A DNA stretch of 64,000 nucleotides from Inquilinus ginsengisoli_A. GTDB lineage: Bacteria > Pseudomonadota > Alphaproteobacteria > DSM-16000 > Inquilinaceae. Of this stretch, positions 34,460 through 43,532 are shown piece after piece (positions within the stretch are counted from its first letter, which is position 1; every line of letters begins with the position of its first letter). Under the pieces are notes generated by a model. The model made no database searches and was not told the origin of the DNA. It saw only the letters and a list, made by a program, of their open reading frames with translations. The DNA is taken from the NCBI RefSeq assembly GCF_031453975.1, contig NZ_JAVDPW010000010.1, positions 1-64,000 on the forward strand, written 5' to 3'. The position numbers were made by a program, and so were the translations under genes.

Positions 34460-35410
34460 ATGACTGGTTCGTTGCAGCGCACCCTGCTGGGTGCCGTCCT
34501 CGCGCTCGCCGTCGCCTTGCCGGCCGCGGCGCAGGACAAGAAGACCATCCTGACATCGGTGCCCAATCTCGGCTTCCCGTTCTTCGTCCACATGATGAAC
34601 GAGCTGAAGTCCGAGGCGCAGAAGCAGGGCGTCGCCGCCACCGAATCCGACGGCCAGAACAGCGCGCCGAAGCAGACCGCCGATGTCGAGGCGGCGCTGG
34701 TGCAGAAGGTCGACGGCATCGTCATCAGCCCGATCGACGTCAACGCCATGGCCCCGGTGCTGTCCGAGGCGGTGGAGGCCGGCGTTCCGGTCGTCACCAT
34801 CGACCGCCGGGTGACCGGGGTCGACGGCATCCTGGCCCATGTCGGCGCCGACAACGTGCTGGGCGGCGAGGCCCAGGCGAAATGGCTGATCGCCGCCTAT
34901 CCGAACGGCGCCACCATCGTCAACCTGCAGGGCCAGCCCGGCGCCAGCCCGGCGATCGACCGCAACAAGGGGCTGCACAACGTCCTCGACTCGCAGAAGG
35001 ACAAGTACAAGATCGTGGTCGAGCAGACCGCGAACTTCGCCCGCGACCAGGGCCTGAGCGTCACCGAGACGATCCTGGCCGGGCTGCAGACGCCGCCCGA
35101 CGTGATCGTCGCCGCCAATGACGACATGGCGCTGGGCGCGCTCGAGGCGGTGCGCGGCCGCAACCTGCAGGACAAGATCAAGATCATCGGCTTCGACGCG
35201 CTGCCCGAGGCGCTGGGCAGCATCCGCGACGGCGGCATGGCCGGCACCATCGAGCAGTTCCCGGGCGGCCAGAGCCGGCAGGCGGTCGACGTGCTGGTCA
35301 CCTTCCTGAACACCAAGAAGAAGCCGGACCCGGCGGTGATCCTGCTGACCCCGATCGCCATCACCAAGGCCAATCTCGACAAGGCCGAGCGCATCGCCGA
35401 GGTGAAGTAG
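34460..35410 (+). CDS. CUT2-type sugar ABC transporter substrate-binding protein
   Basis: This 316-residue periplasmic protein of the RbsB/type I PBP family has a signal (LLGAVLALAVALPAAA) and a mature chain starting QDKKTILTSVPNLGFPFFV. Family strings are VDGIVISPIDVNAMAPVLSE, GVPVVTIDRRV and VIVAANDDMALGALEAV. It binds a monosaccharide (ribose-, xylose- or fructose-like; not decidable by eye) or a sugar alcohol. First gene of an importer operon; a compound repeat lies between it and the ATPase gene, which could tune their relative expression. Confidence 0.85.
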   Translation: MTGSLQRTLLGAVLALAVALPAAAQDKKTILTSVPNLGFPFFVHMMNELKSEAQKQGVAATESDGQNSAPKQTADVEAALVQKVDGIVISPIDVNAMAPVLSEAVEAGVPVVTIDRRVTGVDGILAHVGADNVLGGEAQAKWLIAAYPNGATIVNLQGQPGASPAIDRNKGLHNVLDSQKDKYKIVVEQTANFARDQGLSVTETILAGLQTPPDVIVAANDDMALGALEAVRGRNLQDKIKIIGFDALPEALGSIRDGGMAGTIEQFPGGQSRQAVDVLVTFLNTKKKPDPAVILLTPIAITKANLDKAERIAEVK

Positions 35411-35433
35411 GGCTGGTCCCCGCTCCTTGTTCC

Positions 35434-35525
35434 TGTCATGCCCGGGCTTGACCCGGGCATCCAGGGGCAACCCAGAGCGGTTCTCCGTGGCTCCTGGATC
35501 GCCGGGTCAAGCCCGGCGATGACAG
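35434..35525 (+). repeat. Compound double-hairpin intergenic repeat, copy 2
   Basis: It has the same architecture as copies 1 and 3: TGTCAT, a palindromic arm (TGCCCGGG-CTTGA-CCCGGGCA), ATCCAGGGG, the CAGAGCGGTTCT core, CCTGGAT and a second arm (CGCCGGG-TCAA-GCCCGGCG) ending ATGACA. The arm stems differ from the other copies but remain fully paired, showing compensatory change. It lies inside the sugar importer operon, between the binding-protein stop and the ATPase start, where such elements often shield the upstream mRNA from decay. Confidence 0.85.
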
Positions 35526-35539
35526 GTGAGAGAGGGTGC

Positions 35540-37066
35540 ATGACCGAACCGCTGCTGCGCATGACCGCGATCACCAAGCGCTTTCCCGGCGTGCTGGCGC
35601 TGGACGGCGTCGGGCTGGAAGTGGCGGCGGGGGAGGTGCACGGCCTCTTGGGCGAGAACGGCGCCGGCAAGTCGACGCTCTTGAAGATCCTGTCCGGGGC
35701 GCAGGCGCCGGATGGCGGCGGCATCGCCTTCGCCGGCGACCAGGTCAGCTTCGCCGCGCCCTATGAGGCGCAGCGGCGCGGCATCGTCACGATCTACCAG
35801 GAGTTCAACCTGATCCCGAGCCTGACGGTGGGGGAGAACATCCTGATCGGGCGCGAGCCGGGCCGGGCCGGGCTGGTCGACTGGTCGGCGATGCACCGCC
35901 TGGCCAAGGCGGCGCTGGACCGGATCGGCCTGGCCATCGACCCGCGCCGGCTGGTCCGCGACCTCAGCGTCGCAGAGCAGCAGATGGTCGAGATCGCCCG
36001 CGCTTTGTCGATGGAATCGCGGCTGATCGTGATGGACGAGCCGACCTCGGCCCTCAGCTCGACCGAGGTCGACCGGCTGATGGCGATCATCCGGGCGCTG
36101 CGGGCCCAGGGCATCTCCGTGATCTACGTCACCCACCGGCTGGACGAGGTGATGACGGTGTGCGACCGGATCACGGTGCTGCGCGACGGCCGGCTGGTCG
36201 GCAGCGCCGAGGTCGCGGCCATCGGCATCGACGACATCATCCGCATGATGGTCGGGCGCGACCTCGGCGCCCTGGCCCGGATCGAGGGCGGCGCGGCGCA
36301 GGCCGGCCCGCCGGCGCTGCGGGTCGAGGGCATCAAGACCGAGCGCAGCGCGCTCAATCCCCATGCCACGGTGCTGCGCGACGTGTCGCTGTCGGTGCGC
36401 CGGGGCGAGATCCTGGGCATTGCCGGGCTGGTCGGGGCCGGGCGCACCGAGCTGGCGCGGTCGGTGTTCGGCGCCGACAGCCGCACCGCCGGCCGCATCC
36501 TGGTCGAGGACAAGCTGGTCGAGATCCGGTCCCCAGCCGATGCGATCCGCCACGGCATCGGTCTGGTGCCGGAGGACCGCAAGCAGCAGGCGCTGTTCCT
36601 GTCGCTGGCGATCCGCGCCAACCTCGCCATCGCCGCGCTGGGCAAGCTGTCCGGCCTGTTCGGCTATGTCTCGGACAGCCGCGAGAAGGGGCTGGTCGAG
36701 GAGTATCGCCGGGCGTTGGGCATCCGCATGGCGAGTTCGGAGCAGCAGATCGCCAACCTGTCCGGCGGCAACCAGCAGAAGGTGGTGCTGGCGCGCTGGC
36801 TGGCGCTGCGGCCGAAGGTGCTGATCGTGGACGAGCCGACGCGCGGCATCGACGTCGCCGCCAAGGCCGAGGTGCACCAGCTGCTCGGCCGGCTGGCGCG
36901 GGATGGGATCGCGGTGATCGCAATCTCTTCGGAGTTGCCCGAGGTGCTGGCGATCAGCGACCGCATCGTCACCATGTGCGAGGGCCGCATCACCGGCGAG
37001 GTCGACCGCGCCGATGCCGACGAGGAAACGCTGATGCGGCTGATGACGCGCCGCCAGGCGGCTTAG
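35540..37066 (+). CDS. CUT2-type sugar ABC transporter ATP-binding protein (RbsA-like)
   Basis: This 508-residue protein contains two fused nucleotide-binding domains. The first has Walker A GENGAGKST, signature LSVAEQQMVEIARAL and Walker B LIVMDEPTSAL. The second has the degenerate loop GLVGAGRTELAR usual in this family, LSGGNQQKVVLARWLA and VLIVDEPTRGIDV. The start at ATG 35540 (MTEPLLRM) follows GAGAGAGGG; longer frames run into the repeat. It drives import through the permease at 37101. Confidence 0.9.
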   Translation: MTEPLLRMTAITKRFPGVLALDGVGLEVAAGEVHGLLGENGAGKSTLLKILSGAQAPDGGGIAFAGDQVSFAAPYEAQRRGIVTIYQEFNLIPSLTVGENILIGREPGRAGLVDWSAMHRLAKAALDRIGLAIDPRRLVRDLSVAEQQMVEIARALSMESRLIVMDEPTSALSSTEVDRLMAIIRALRAQGISVIYVTHRLDEVMTVCDRITVLRDGRLVGSAEVAAIGIDDIIRMMVGRDLGALARIEGGAAQAGPPALRVEGIKTERSALNPHATVLRDVSLSVRRGEILGIAGLVGAGRTELARSVFGADSRTAGRILVEDKLVEIRSPADAIRHGIGLVPEDRKQQALFLSLAIRANLAIAALGKLSGLFGYVSDSREKGLVEEYRRALGIRMASSEQQIANLSGGNQQKVVLARWLALRPKVLIVDEPTRGIDVAAKAEVHQLLGRLARDGIAVIAISSELPEVLAISDRIVTMCEGRITGEVDRADADEETLMRLMTRRQAA

Positions 37067-37100
37067 ACAAGACAAGCGGCTCGAGACTAAAGGGACGGGG

Positions 37101-38120
37101 ATGGCGCAGGGAACGGTTTCGGAGCAGGGCGGCGGGTTCGACCTGTTCGGCATGCTGGCGCGCTTCGCGCCGCTGATCTTCCTGGTGGTGCTGATGGCGG
37201 GCTTCGCCATCGCCGAGCCGCGCTTCCTGTCGACCGTCAACCTGCTCAACGTGCTGCGCCAGGTCTCGATCTCCGGCCTGCTCGCCATCGGCATGACCTT
37301 CGTCATCCTGACCGCCGGCATCGACCTGTCGATCGGCGCGGTGCTGGCCTTCTGCGGCCTGGCCGCCGCGATCGTCGCCAAGGGCAGCGCCACCGGCAAC
37401 TTCGCCCTCGGCAGCGACGAGGTGCAGGGCTATGGCTGGGGCGTGGCGGCGCTGGCCTCGGTCCTGCTCGGCATGGCCGCCGGCGCGGTGCAGGGCTTCG
37501 CCATCACCCGGCTCAAGGTGCCGCCCTTCGTGGTGACTTTGGGCGGCATGTCGGTGTTCCGCGGCGCGGCGCTGCTGCTGTCCGGCGGCGGGCCGATCAG
37601 CGGCTTCGACGCCGGCTTCCGCTACTGGGGCCAGGGCAAGGCCCTGGAAATCCCGGTGCCGGTGCTGATCTTCCTCGGCTTCGCCATCCTGGCCCATCTG
37701 GTGCTGCGCTACAGCCGGTTCGGCCGCCAGGTCTATGCCGTCGGCGGCAATCCGGAGGCGGCGCGCCTGTCCGGGCTGAAGGTCCGGCGGGTGCTGCTCG
37801 GCGTCTATATCATCATGGGCTTCTTCGTCGGGCTCGGCGCCTTCGTGCTGTCGGCCCGGCTGAATTCGGCCGAGGCGGTGGCGGGGCAGGGCTATGAGCT
37901 GACGGTGATCGCCTCGGTGGTGATCGGCGGCACCAGCCTGTTCGGCGGCATCGGCACCATCTTCGGCACGGTGATCGGCACCGTGCTGATCGGCGTGCTG
38001 CTGAACGGCCTGGTGCTGCTGAACGTGTCGTCCTACGTGCAGCAGATCATCATCGGCGTCATCATCGTCCTGGCTGTGGCCTTCGACACCTTCGCCAAAT
38101 CTCGCCGACGGAGGGTGTAG
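37101..38120 (+). CDS. CUT2-type sugar ABC transporter permease (RbsC-like)
   Basis: This 339-residue permease has about nine hydrophobic segments. The family core is GMTFVILTAGIDLSIGAVLA with VPPFVVTLGGMSVFRGAALL, YAVGGNPEAARLSGLKV and VVIGGTSLFGGIGTIFGTVI, all typical of ribose/xylose-class permeases. Membrane partner of the RbsA-like ATPase 34 bases upstream. No sugar kinase or isomerase follows, so the substrate stays open. Confidence 0.9.
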   Translation: MAQGTVSEQGGGFDLFGMLARFAPLIFLVVLMAGFAIAEPRFLSTVNLLNVLRQVSISGLLAIGMTFVILTAGIDLSIGAVLAFCGLAAAIVAKGSATGNFALGSDEVQGYGWGVAALASVLLGMAAGAVQGFAITRLKVPPFVVTLGGMSVFRGAALLLSGGGPISGFDAGFRYWGQGKALEIPVPVLIFLGFAILAHLVLRYSRFGRQVYAVGGNPEAARLSGLKVRRVLLGVYIIMGFFVGLGAFVLSARLNSAEAVAGQGYELTVIASVVIGGTSLFGGIGTIFGTVIGTVLIGVLLNGLVLLNVSSYVQQIIIGVIIVLAVAFDTFAKSRRRRV

Positions 38121-38142
38121 CGCCGATATTTTCGCGGCGCGA

Positions 38143-38169
38143 TGTCGAAACGGCGGCTGCCGGCCCGTC
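38143..38169 (+). promoter_or_regulatory. Candidate ECF42-type promoter before the DGPF gene
   Basis: TGTCGA at 38143-38148 is followed after exactly 17 bases by CGTC at 38166-38169. As I recall, ECF42 sigma factors use a TGTCGA -35 element and a CG(A/T)C -10 element. It lies about 50 bases before the DGPF/YCII start and so would drive that gene together with the sigma gene, giving autoregulation. Confidence 0.6.
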
Positions 38170-38217
38170 ATGGCATCGAGCGACACATCTGCGCTCGATC
38201 CCGTTGAGGAGAGGACC

Positions 38218-38577
38218 ATGCAGTACGCATTGCTGTTCCAGCAGACCCCCACCGAATTCGCCGACCGCAAGGATCCGGAACGCTACGCCGCCTTCTGGGC
38301 CGCCTTCGGCCCCTATATGAAGGCCCTGCAGGAGGCTGGCGTGATCGTGACCGGCGCCGGGCTGCATCCGCCGGAGACGGCCACCACCCTGCGGCAGCGG
38401 GATGGCCAGCGCCTGGTGCAGGACGGCCCCTTCGCCGACACCAAGGAACAGCTGGCCGGCTTTTTCATCATCGAGGTGCCGAACCTCGACGCCGCGCTCG
38501 ACTGGGCCGCCCGCTACCCGGCCGGCCCCGGCGGCGGGGTGGAGGTCCGGCCCGTCACGCCGCCGCATCGGGAATGA
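38218..38577 (+). CDS. YCII/DGPF-domain protein
   Basis: This 119-residue soluble protein has a YCII-type ferredoxin-like fold. It contains the namesake DGPF motif (RLVQDGPFADTKEQLAGFFI) and AALDWAARYPAG. The ATG follows GAGGAGAGG. It overlaps the start of the ECF42-type sigma gene by four bases, the conserved partnership for this sigma group. DGPF proteins have no firmly known reaction; they resemble small dimeric oxidoreductases or isomerases. Coordinated stress response with the sigma factor is inferred. Confidence 0.88.
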   Translation: MQYALLFQQTPTEFADRKDPERYAAFWAAFGPYMKALQEAGVIVTGAGLHPPETATTLRQRDGQRLVQDGPFADTKEQLAGFFIIEVPNLDAALDWAARYPAGPGGGVEVRPVTPPHRE

Positions 38578-39794
38578 GCCTGGAGACGCGCCGCGCGGTC
38601 GAACGGGCGGCGCGTGACTCCTATGGCCGTCTGGTGACCTTCCTCGCCGCGAGGTCGCGCGACCTCGCGGCGTCGGAGGACGCGCTGGCCGACGCCTTCC
38701 GCATCGCGCTGGAAACCTGGCCACGTGACGGCGTGCCGGACCGGCCGGAGGCGTGGCTGCTGACTGCCGCGCGCCGCCGGCTGGTCGACGGCGCCCGCCA
38801 TGCCCGGGTGCAGGCCGAGGCGATGCCGGACCTGCTGGCGGCGGCGGATGAGGCGCAGGCGCTGGCCGAGACCGACACCTTTCCCGACGAGCGGCTGAAA
38901 CTGCTGTTCGTCTGCGCCCATCCGGCGATCGACCCCGCCATGCACACGCCGCTGATGCTGCAGACCGTGCTCGGGCTCGACGCGGTGCGCATCGCCTCCG
39001 CCTTCCTGGTCAAGCCCTCCGCGATGGGGCAGCGCCTGTCCCGCGCCAAGGTGAAGATCCGCGACGCCGGCATCGCCTTCGAGCTGCCGGAGGCGAAGGA
39101 GCTGGCATCGCGCCTGGATACGGTGCTGCAGGCGATCTACGCCGCCTATGGCAGCGGTTGGGAGGATGTCGCCGGCGCCGACCCACGCCGCAAGGGGCTG
39201 GCGGCGGAGGCGATCGAACTCGGCCGGCTGCTGCGGCCGTTGATGCCGGCCGAGCCCGAGGTGGAGGGGCTGCTGGCGCTGATGCTGTATTGCGAGGCCC
39301 GGCGTGACGCGCGCCGCAGCCCGGCCGGCGACTTCGTCCCGCTGTTGCAGCAGGATACGGCGCGGTGGTCGAAGCCGATGCTGGCGGAGGCGGAGCGGAT
39401 GCTCGCGGCCGCCGCCCAGGATGGCCGCATGGGGCGCTTCCAGCTCGAGGCGGCGATCCAGTCGGTGCACGCCCAGCGGGCCCGGACCGGCCGCACCGAC
39501 TGGGAGGCCGTGGCCCTGCTGTATGAGGGTCTGGTGCGCCTGGCCCCCACCACCGGTGCGCTGGTCGGTCGGGCCGCCGCCGTCGCCGAAGCGCGCGGGG
39601 CCGCGGCGGGGTGGGCGGTGCTGCAGGCCATCCCGGCCGAGGCGGTCGCCAGCTATCAGCCTTACTGGGCGCTGGCCGCCCATCTGCTGCGGCGGCTCGG
39701 GCAGCCGGCGGACACGGCCTATGAGCGCGCCATCGGCCTGTGCGAGGACCCGGCGATGCGCGACTTCCTGCTGCGGCAGACCGCCGCCGGTTAG
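38574..39794 (+). CDS. ECF42-type RNA polymerase sigma factor with C-terminal TPR-like extension
   Basis: This is a 406-residue protein. A sigma-2 region lies near 10-75 (SRDLAASEDALADAFRIALE, RPEAWLLTAARRRLVD) and a sigma-4 region near 120-170 (GLDAVRIASAFLVKPSAMGQ then RLSRAKVKIR). The marker DERLKLLFVCAHPA joins them. About 230 helical residues follow that resemble TPR-like repeats. This architecture next to a DGPF gene is the ECF42 group. There is no anti-sigma gene; the extension probably controls activity. Its stop overlaps the convergent PLP enzyme gene by four bases. Confidence 0.88.
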   Translation: MSLETRRAVERAARDSYGRLVTFLAARSRDLAASEDALADAFRIALETWPRDGVPDRPEAWLLTAARRRLVDGARHARVQAEAMPDLLAAADEAQALAETDTFPDERLKLLFVCAHPAIDPAMHTPLMLQTVLGLDAVRIASAFLVKPSAMGQRLSRAKVKIRDAGIAFELPEAKELASRLDTVLQAIYAAYGSGWEDVAGADPRRKGLAAEAIELGRLLRPLMPAEPEVEGLLALMLYCEARRDARRSPAGDFVPLLQQDTARWSKPMLAEAERMLAAAAQDGRMGRFQLEAAIQSVHAQRARTGRTDWEAVALLYEGLVRLAPTTGALVGRAAAVAEARGAAAGWAVLQAIPAEAVASYQPYWALAAHLLRRLGQPADTAYERAIGLCEDPAMRDFLLRQTAAG

Positions 39795-40966
39795 GACCGG
39801 ACCAGCGCCTGCACCACCCGCTCGACCATATCAGGCACGTCGGCCAGGTCGTGGTACAGGCCGAAGCCGAAGCGCAGGCGGTCGTCGCGATGGTCGACGA
39901 TGATGCCGGCGGCGCCCAGCCGCTCGTCGATCGCGCCGGCCGCATCGGTCCGGTAGGTCAGGAAATGGCCCCGGTGCGGGGTGTCGAGTGGCGCCAGCAA
40001 CCGGCTGCGGGCCAGGTCGGGCAGGCCGGCCCGGTCCAGCGCCGCCGCGAAGCCCTCCTGCAGCGCCAGCACATGGGCGTGGATCACCGGCACGCCGATG
40101 CCGCGCTCCGCCAGCAGGTCGAGCACCGCGAGCAGCCGGTACAGGCCCGAGGGATCGAAGGTCGAGCCGAGGAAGCGGCTGCCGTCGGTGCCATAGGGCA
40201 CGCGCCCGTCCTGCGCCCCGGCCAGCGCGCCGAAGGCGGCGTACCAGCCGGTGTCGCGCGGCCGCGGCCCGTAGCCCGGCGGCACATGCAGGAAGCAGGC
40301 GCCTTCGCCGGCCATGGCGTATTTGTAGCCGCCGGCGATGTAGAAGGCGCGGTCCGCGATGGCCGAGATGTCGGTCGGCAGCGCCACGAAGCCGTGATAG
40401 CCGTCGATCGCGATCAGCGTCCCGCGGTCCGGCACTGCGTCGACCAGCGCCGCCAGGTCGGGCACGGCATAGCCCGAGTTGAAGAACACCTGGCTGAAGA
40501 ACACCAGGTCATGGCCGCCGGCCCGTGCCGCCGCGGCGAAGCGGGCGGGGAAATCGGCGGTCGGCTCCTGCGCCACGCGGGTGACCTGGACCAGCCCATC
40601 CTCCTCCAGCCGCGCCACCTGGCGGCGGAAGCTGTGGAATTCGGAATCGGTGGTCAGGATCCGCGCCGGCCGGTCGGTGGGCAGGCAGGACAGCAGCCGG
40701 CGCACGAATTCATGGGTGTTCGGCGCGAAGGCGAGGGAGGCGGGGTCGGGCAGGGCGAGGATCGCGGCGATCCGCGCCTGCAGCCGCGGCACCAGCCCGC
40801 CGAAGATCGGGCCCCATTTCATGTCGGCGTGCAGCGCGCTGTCCTCGACATAGCGCGCCTGGGCCGCGAACACCGCATCGGGCCAGAAATGGTGGCTGTG
40901 CGCCGCCAGGTGCAGCCGGTCCGGCGCGGCGGCGATGAAGCGGGAGAACAGCGGTTTGTAGCTCAC
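39791..40966 (-). CDS. Class V PLP-dependent enzyme, kynureninase-like
   Basis: This is a 391-residue fold-type I enzyme. The PLP-lysine segment is AFYIAGGYKYAMAGEGACFL, comparable with the GYKY segment of kynureninase, preceded by the PLP-contacting aspartate in LIAIDGYHGF. The N-terminus (LHLAAHSHHFWP) and the C-terminal LDTPHRGHFLTYR resemble the family only loosely. The gene overlaps kynA by four bases (ATGA), so a role in the kynurenine pathway (kynurenine to anthranilate plus alanine) is the natural inference. A different C-C or C-N lyase remains possible. Confidence 0.7.
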   Translation of the reverse strand: MSYKPLFSRFIAAAPDRLHLAAHSHHFWPDAVFAAQARYVEDSALHADMKWGPIFGGLVPRLQARIAAILALPDPASLAFAPNTHEFVRRLLSCLPTDRPARILTTDSEFHSFRRQVARLEEDGLVQVTRVAQEPTADFPARFAAAARAGGHDLVFFSQVFFNSGYAVPDLAALVDAVPDRGTLIAIDGYHGFVALPTDISAIADRAFYIAGGYKYAMAGEGACFLHVPPGYGPRPRDTGWYAAFGALAGAQDGRVPYGTDGSRFLGSTFDPSGLYRLLAVLDLLAERGIGVPVIHAHVLALQEGFAAALDRAGLPDLARSRLLAPLDTPHRGHFLTYRTDAAGAIDERLGAAGIIVDHRDDRLRFGFGLYHDLADVPDMVERVVQALVRS

Positions 40967-42075
40967 TTGCCGGCCTCCTGGCCGCTGGGGTCCTTGTCAT
41001 AGGACAGGCTGGTGCGGCGGGTGATCTCCTCCGGCAGCGGCGGCAGGGCCGAGCGCGGGATCAGATAGGTCGACAGGGTGAACAGGTCGCCGAACACCCG
41101 GTGCTTCTCGGCGGTGCGGCTGAGGTATTCGTGGCCGGAGGAGCCGCCGGTGCCGGTCTTCAGCCCGATCATGCGCTGGACCATCAGCGCGTGGCGGTAG
41201 CGCCACAGCGTCATGGTCTCGTCGATGTCCATCAGCAGGCTGATCAGCCCGAACGGCACCTGCAGCGCCGGCTCGTCGCGGTAGAGGTTGATGAACAGCG
41301 CCGCCTGCAGCGCCCGCCAGGACATCCGCCACGATCCCTGCGCCACCTCGGCGGCGTACAGCGTCTCGTCGAACAGCGCGTCGAAGCGGGACAGGGCCTG
41401 GCGCAACGCCGCGACCTCCTTCTCCCGCGCCGCATCGTCCAGCGTGGGATGGGCCGCGAGGTGGCCGATGTCGCCCTCCAGCATCTGCACCACCGCCGCG
41501 CGGTAGGCCTCGTGGAAGCGGTAGCCGCCGCGCTCGATGAACGGGGTGCGGGCCAGCCAGGCGTCGAGCTGGTCGAACAGGCTGGGCTGGCCCAGCGCCG
41601 CCGTCACCCGTTCGCGGCCCGGCGATTCCAGTCGGGTCTCGAACGACTTGCCCTCATAGGCCAGGCGGTCGGCCATGCGCAGCCCGAGCCGGATCTCGAT
41701 CAGCCGGAACTGCGCGCTCTGGAAGCCCGAGGCCGGGCGCAGCAGGTCGCGGAAATCGAGGAAATCCAGCGGCGTCATGGTCTCCAGCACGTCGAGCTGG
41801 TGCACGCCGAGCTTCAGGATCTCGTGGATCCGGTGCAGCGCCCGGGTCGCCCGGGCGATGGCGCGGTCGTCCACCCGCTCGGCCGCGAACACGCCCTGCA
41901 CGGCGTCGAGCTCGAACAGGATCTGCTTGAACCACAGCTCGTAGGCCTGGTGGATGATGATGAACAGCATCTCGTCATGGGCGGGCCGCCCGGCCTTCTC
42001 GCTTTCGCGGGCCTGGAGGTCGAGAAGCTGCTCGAGCTGGAGGTAGGAACCGTAATGGACACCTGGTTCGGCCAT
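40963..42075 (-). CDS. kynA: Tryptophan 2,3-dioxygenase
   Basis: This 370-residue haem enzyme opens tryptophan to N-formylkynurenine. Recognisable parts are HYGSYLQLEQLL, the substrate-pocket helix FIIIHQAYELWFKQI (His42), GFQSAQFRLIEIRLG and the axial-haem region LWRYRHALMVQRMIG followed by KTGTGGSSGHEYL. It is longer than many bacterial enzymes (about 280) and resembles the eukaryotic length class. It is followed directly by the kynureninase-like gene; kynB (formamidase) is missing from the window. Confidence 0.93.
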   Translation of the reverse strand: MAEPGVHYGSYLQLEQLLDLQARESEKAGRPAHDEMLFIIIHQAYELWFKQILFELDAVQGVFAAERVDDRAIARATRALHRIHEILKLGVHQLDVLETMTPLDFLDFRDLLRPASGFQSAQFRLIEIRLGLRMADRLAYEGKSFETRLESPGRERVTAALGQPSLFDQLDAWLARTPFIERGGYRFHEAYRAAVVQMLEGDIGHLAAHPTLDDAAREKEVAALRQALSRFDALFDETLYAAEVAQGSWRMSWRALQAALFINLYRDEPALQVPFGLISLLMDIDETMTLWRYRHALMVQRMIGLKTGTGGSSGHEYLSRTAEKHRVFGDLFTLSTYLIPRSALPPLPEEITRRTSLSYDKDPSGQEAGK

Positions 42076-42204
42076 GGCGCGCGTCTCCCCGTAGGCTGGT
42101 GCCTGCCGGTTGCCGGCTGAAGCCGACCGCGGTCCAGTGCTAGTGGATGGCGGGACGCTAGCGCGACCGGGCCGCGTCCTGCAAGCCGGTGCGCTGCCGC
42201 CCGG

Positions 42205-43431
42205 TCAGGTGAATTTGCGGGTGTCGTCGATCACCTTGCCGTCGTTGGGCAGGCTGCCCGGCGGCACCACCGCCACCGCGGCGCGCAGCTTGGTGACGTC
42301 GGCCAGGGTCTCGGCCACGGCGTCGGCGATGGCGGCATCCGCGGCCTCGACCTGCAGCGTCACCTCGTCGATGCCCTGGCGGCTCGCCACCACCAGCCGG
42401 CCGCGCGCCAGCTCGTGCCGCTTCAGCACCTCGGCGACCTGGCCGGGATGCACGAACATGCCGCGGACCTTGGTGCTCTGGTCCGCACGGCCCAGCCAGC
42501 CGCGCAGCCGCGGCGCGGTGCGGCCGCAGGGGCTGCGGCCGGGCAGGATGGCGGACAGGTCGCCGGTGGCGAAGCGGATCAGCGGCGAGCAGCGGTCGAA
42601 GCTGGTCACCACCACCTCGCCGACCTCGCCCTCGGGCACCGGTTCGCCGGTGCCGGGGCGCACGATCTCGACCAGGATGCCCTCGGCCAGCACAAGCCCC
42701 TCGCGCCCCTCGGTCTCATAGGCGATCAGCCCGAGATCGGCGGTGCCGTAGCTCTGGAACACGTCGATGCCGCGGGCCGAATAGAACTCGCGCAGCGGCG
42801 GCAGCAGCGGCCCGCCCGAGACATGGGCGAGGGTGACCGAGCGGGTGTCGTGGTCCAGCTGGTCGGCCTTCTCCAGGATCAGCTTGAGGAAGTCGGGCGT
42901 GCCGACATAGCCGCGCGGCTGCAGGTCGGCCATGGTCCGGGCCTGCAGCTCGGTGTTGCCGGTCCCGGCCGGGATCACGGCGCAGCCCAGCGCCTCGGCG
43001 CCGGTCTCGAACATCACCCCGGCCGGGGTGAAGTGGTAGGAGAAGCAGTTCTGCAGGATGTCGCCCTCGCGGAAGCCGGTGGCGAACAGGGCGCGGGCGG
43101 TGCGCCAATGGTCGATGCCATGGCTCTCGCCCTCGTAGATCGGGCCGGGCGAGGCGAAGATGCGGCGCAGCCGGCCGGGCGGCAGGGTGGTCATCCCGCC
43201 GAAGGGCAGGTCCAGCGCCTGGGCCGAGGTCAGGTCGGATTTGCGGGTCAGCGGCAGCTCCGCCAGCTCGGCGCGGCTGGTCACCGCCGCCGGGTCGATC
43301 GCGGCGAGATGCTTGGCGTAGCCGGGGGCCGCCGCCTTGGCATGGGCGATCTGGGCCGGCAGCTCGGCCAGCAGCGCTTTCTCCCGCGCCTCCGCCGGCC
43401 GGGTCTCGAGATCGTCGTAATGGTCGGTCAT
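42205..43431 (-). CDS. Phenylacetate-CoA ligase-like (PaaK family) adenylate-forming enzyme
   Basis: This is a 408-residue protein. Features include IFASPGPIYEGESHGIDHW, the nucleotide-binding FQSYGTADLGLIAYE, FATGDLSAILPG and the C-terminal lid RADQSTKVRGMFVHPGQVAE, all in PaaK order. It would activate an aromatic or other carboxylic acid to its CoA thioester. ATG 43431 (MTDHYDDLE) is chosen; upstream residues are not conserved. It is the last gene of the operon headed by the binding protein at 45606-46397, about 100 bases after the class V gene. The substrate is unknown. Confidence 0.8.
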   Translation of the reverse strand: MTDHYDDLETRPAEAREKALLAELPAQIAHAKAAAPGYAKHLAAIDPAAVTSRAELAELPLTRKSDLTSAQALDLPFGGMTTLPPGRLRRIFASPGPIYEGESHGIDHWRTARALFATGFREGDILQNCFSYHFTPAGVMFETGAEALGCAVIPAGTGNTELQARTMADLQPRGYVGTPDFLKLILEKADQLDHDTRSVTLAHVSGGPLLPPLREFYSARGIDVFQSYGTADLGLIAYETEGREGLVLAEGILVEIVRPGTGEPVPEGEVGEVVVTSFDRCSPLIRFATGDLSAILPGRSPCGRTAPRLRGWLGRADQSTKVRGMFVHPGQVAEVLKRHELARGRLVVASRQGIDEVTLQVEAADAAIADAVAETLADVTKLRAAVAVVPPGSLPNDGKVIDDTRKFT

Positions 43432-43532
43432 CGCGGCCTCGCCCATCCATCCCCAGAGGTCGCCGCCGGACTCCGTCTGCGGCCTCCGGGGATCACGACA
43501 GGCTTGGGGCGCCCCGGTCAAGCCCGGTGCGT

